DNA of 45,051 nucleotides from Bacteroidia bacterium (lineage in GTDB: Bacteria; Bacteroidota; Bacteroidia; SpSt-205): the NCBI GenBank assembly GCA_025054525.1, contig JANWZJ010000001.1, positions 1 through 45,051 of the forward strand, read 5' to 3'. The notes below the pieces were generated by a model, which saw nothing but the letters and a program-made list of their open reading frames with translations, did no database searches and was not told where the DNA came from. This document shows, in pieces, positions 43,810 to 45,051 of this stretch. Within the stretch, counting starts at the first letter, position 1; each line of letters starts with the position of its first letter. Made by a program: the position numbers and the translations under genes.

Positions 43810-44722
43810 CTTTACGCGGCACAAATATAGAAAGTAAAATGCTTCCTGCCAGCATAAAGATAATAAAGAGGAGCGAAAGCTCAGGGGGGACATGCACACC
43901 GAAAAGTCCTTGGAACATTTTGAGTCCTATGCCCACGAGGACAATAGATATGCCATATTCCAAAGCCCAGAAGCGTTCTATCACCGCCGCCAGCAGAAAA
44001 AACATAGACCGAAGTCCCATCACTGCTAAAATGTTGGAGCTAAAGAGTACTCCTTCATTTTGGGTAATCGCAAAGGCAGCGGGAATTGAGTCCACAGCAA
44101 AGATAAGGTCGGTAATCTCAATCATAAGCAAGGCTAAAGCCAATAGCGTAAAGAATCGCCTTCCCTGTCGTACAATCACGAACTTCCCCTCATGTGGCAG
44201 GGTTGTAATTCGCAGGTATCTCGTCATAAGCCTAAGGATAGGGCTTTTGCCCAGGTCGTGCTCTTCATCTTTATTGCTTATGAGGTTTTTCAGCCCAGCC
44301 CAGACCAAAAATGCTCCAAAGAGATATAGAAGCCAGTGAAAGTGCTTTATCAAGAATATGCCAGCAAAGATAAATATACCTCGCATGACCATCGCTCCAA
44401 CGACACCCCAGAAGAGTACTTTATGATAGTGGGACTGTTCTATAGAGAAGTACCGAAAAATAAGCAAAATCACGAAGATATTATCCATGGAGAGCGCATA
44501 CTCCATAGTGTAAGCAGAGTAGTATTCTATCGCAGCTTCCCAACCGTTCTGGAGATATACATAGACACCGAAGGAAAGTGCGATTATGACGATGATGAGG
44601 GATTGCCAGAGAGCCTGCCGAAACGTAATCGCGCGAGGTTGCCGTTGAAAGATACCTAAATCAAAGAAAAGATATATGATGACCAGAATGACAAATACAA
44701 GTAGAACTGGATAGTTATCCAT
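43787..44722 (-). CDS. TerC family integral membrane protein
   Basis: A 311-residue inner-membrane protein of the TerC/Alx family with about eight to nine helices. The conserved acidic motifs are here: EYALSMDNIFVILLIF and ITDLIFAVDSIPAAFAIT. Family members are tied to tellurite resistance and to manganese or other metal export (Alx/MeeY). No other tellurite gene is near. The start overlaps the stop of the PAP2 phosphatase by 8 bases and the C terminus (VPRKDEEPSAA) overlaps the hydrolase start region. Confidence 0.92.
   Translation of the reverse strand: MDNYPVLLVFVILVIIYLFFDLGIFQRQPRAITFRQALWQSLIIVIIALSFGVYVYLQNGWEAAIEYYSAYTMEYALSMDNIFVILLIFRYFSIEQSHYHKVLFWGVVGAMVMRGIFIFAGIFLIKHFHWLLYLFGAFLVWAGLKNLISNKDEEHDLGKSPILRLMTRYLRITTLPHEGKFVIVRQGRRFFTLLALALLMIEITDLIFAVDSIPAAFAITQNEGVLFSSNILAVMGLRSMFFLLAAVIERFWALEYGISIVLVGIGLKMFQGLFGVHVPPELSLLFIIFMLAGSILLSIFVPRKDEEPSAA
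43822..43829 (-). promoter_or_regulatory. -7 promoter element of the alpha/beta hydrolase gene
   Basis: Minus-strand TATATTTG matches TAnnTTTG and ends 12 bases before ATG 43809. It lies inside the last codons of terC, so it supports the shorter hydrolase start. Confidence 0.5.
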
Positions 44723-45051
44723 GCGTAGCGAGGGTTAGACGGGGTACGAGCAATCCTATGGCATAGCCGATAGCCCATCCTGCGATTATGTCGCTTGGGT
44801 AATGCACGCCCATGTAAATGCGTGTGTAGCTATGTAGGAGCACCCAAGGAACCCCTAAAGCATAAACCCAAGGATGCCGAAAGTAGTAGGTATAAGCGGT
44901 AAATGTAGCTGCGCTATTGGCTGCGTGACTGGAAGGGAAACTATAGAGTCCTCCTCGGTATTCCTGTATGAGGCGAAGCTGACTTTGTAGATGCGGTTCG
45001 TGGGAAGGGCGAAGGCGTTGTATCCATGGCTTGAGGAGTTTGCCTGTAAGG
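44715..45051 (-). CDS. PAP2-family membrane phosphatase (5' end outside window)
   Basis: Only the last 111 residues are in the window, open to its edge. The three acid-phosphatase motifs are in order: KPWIQRLRP (motif 1, K-x6-RP), SFPSSHAAN (PSxH) and SYTRIYMGVHYPSDIIAGW (the SR-x5-H-x3-D class). The end is a membrane helix (AIGYAIGLLVPRL). It probably dephosphorylates a lipid pyrophosphate or phosphatidic acid at the membrane. The stop overlaps the terC start by 8 bases. The N terminus and full length cannot be judged. Confidence 0.92.
   Translation of the reverse strand, partial: LTGKLLKPWIQRLRPSHEPHLQSQLRLIQEYRGGLYSFPSSHAANSAATFTAYTYYFRHPWVYALGVPWVLLHSYTRIYMGVHYPSDIIAGWAIGYAIGLLVPRLTLATHG

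Noticed and set aside
43810-43899. 30-residue N-terminal extension of the alpha/beta hydrolase
   Set aside because: It lies inside terC and upstream of the -7 element at 43822-43829, and the fold begins after residue 31.
43839-44339. Open frame of 166 codons on the plus strand
   Set aside because: It is antisense to terC, whose membrane pattern explains the bias; no start context or homology.

Overview
The window is a gene-dense piece of a Bacteroidota chromosome. The evidence is a fused LpxC-FabZ lipid A enzyme, a PorP/SprF protein beside a protein with a type B gliding/type IX secretion C-terminal domain, a protein with a type A secretion tail, a TonB receptor with a carboxypeptidase-like N-terminal domain, the order miaB - sigma-54 activator - lptE-like lipoprotein, and promoters of the Bacteroidota -7 type (TAnnTTTG). 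Base composition looks near 50% G+C, proteins are rich in Arg and Glu, and genes overlap heavily. A compact, possibly thermophilic, non-Bacteroidales lineage is an inference I cannot prove here. No gene-free stretch exceeds about 95 bases. I saw no insertion sequence, prophage, CRISPR array or rRNA.

Layout. (1) 1-10307, all minus strand: a long run starting at a promoter before ftcD, then lpxD, lpxC-fabZ, an orphan ABC ATPase, a DUF1571/LysM protein, a 2,4-dienoyl-CoA-reductase-like SDR, a PolX-like protein and ftsK, followed by tRNA-Phe with its own promoter. (2) 10313-17130, minus: a surface/secretion operon with a type A cargo protein, a large type B (CHU_C) adhesin-like protein, PorP/SprF and a membrane PAS-SpoIIE phosphatase. 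(3) 17209-22609, minus: a 1505-residue STAND NTPase with WD40 repeats and LysM, plus a glycosyltransferase. (4) 22625-27557: a TonB receptor (minus), divergent from an exported hypothetical protein and tatC (plus). (5) 27543-31117, minus: homogentisate dioxygenase, 4-hydroxyphenylpyruvate dioxygenase and a GT9 glycosyltransferase. (6) 31103-35234: trmB, a universal stress protein, a DUF349-like coiled-coil protein and a SpoU methyltransferase. (7) 35209-42452, minus: miaB, sigma-54 activator, lptE-like lipoprotein, a repeat-rich TPR protein, comF-like and pdhB. (8) 42465-45051: a DUF4294 protein, an alpha/beta hydrolase, TerC and a cut-off PAP2 phosphatase.

How the genes work together. Most are envelope or housekeeping functions: lipid A synthesis, LPS delivery, type IX cargo secretion, chromosome segregation, tRNA modification and tyrosine breakdown. 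The most unusual object is the STAND protein at 18077-22594. It has tandem TIR-like domains, an nSTAND1 NTPase, one membrane helix, a long coiled coil, a WD40 propeller and a terminal LysM. It reads as a trans-envelope signalling NTPase whose sensor would sit on peptidoglycan. Two proteins keep a family fold but have lost key catalytic motifs: the PolX-like protein (polymerase aspartates) and FtcD (cyclodeaminase glycine loop). A third genome-scale signal is that nearly every operon-leading gene has the -7 promoter element only 4-12 bases before its start codon, and all four convergent gene pairs overlap at their ends.
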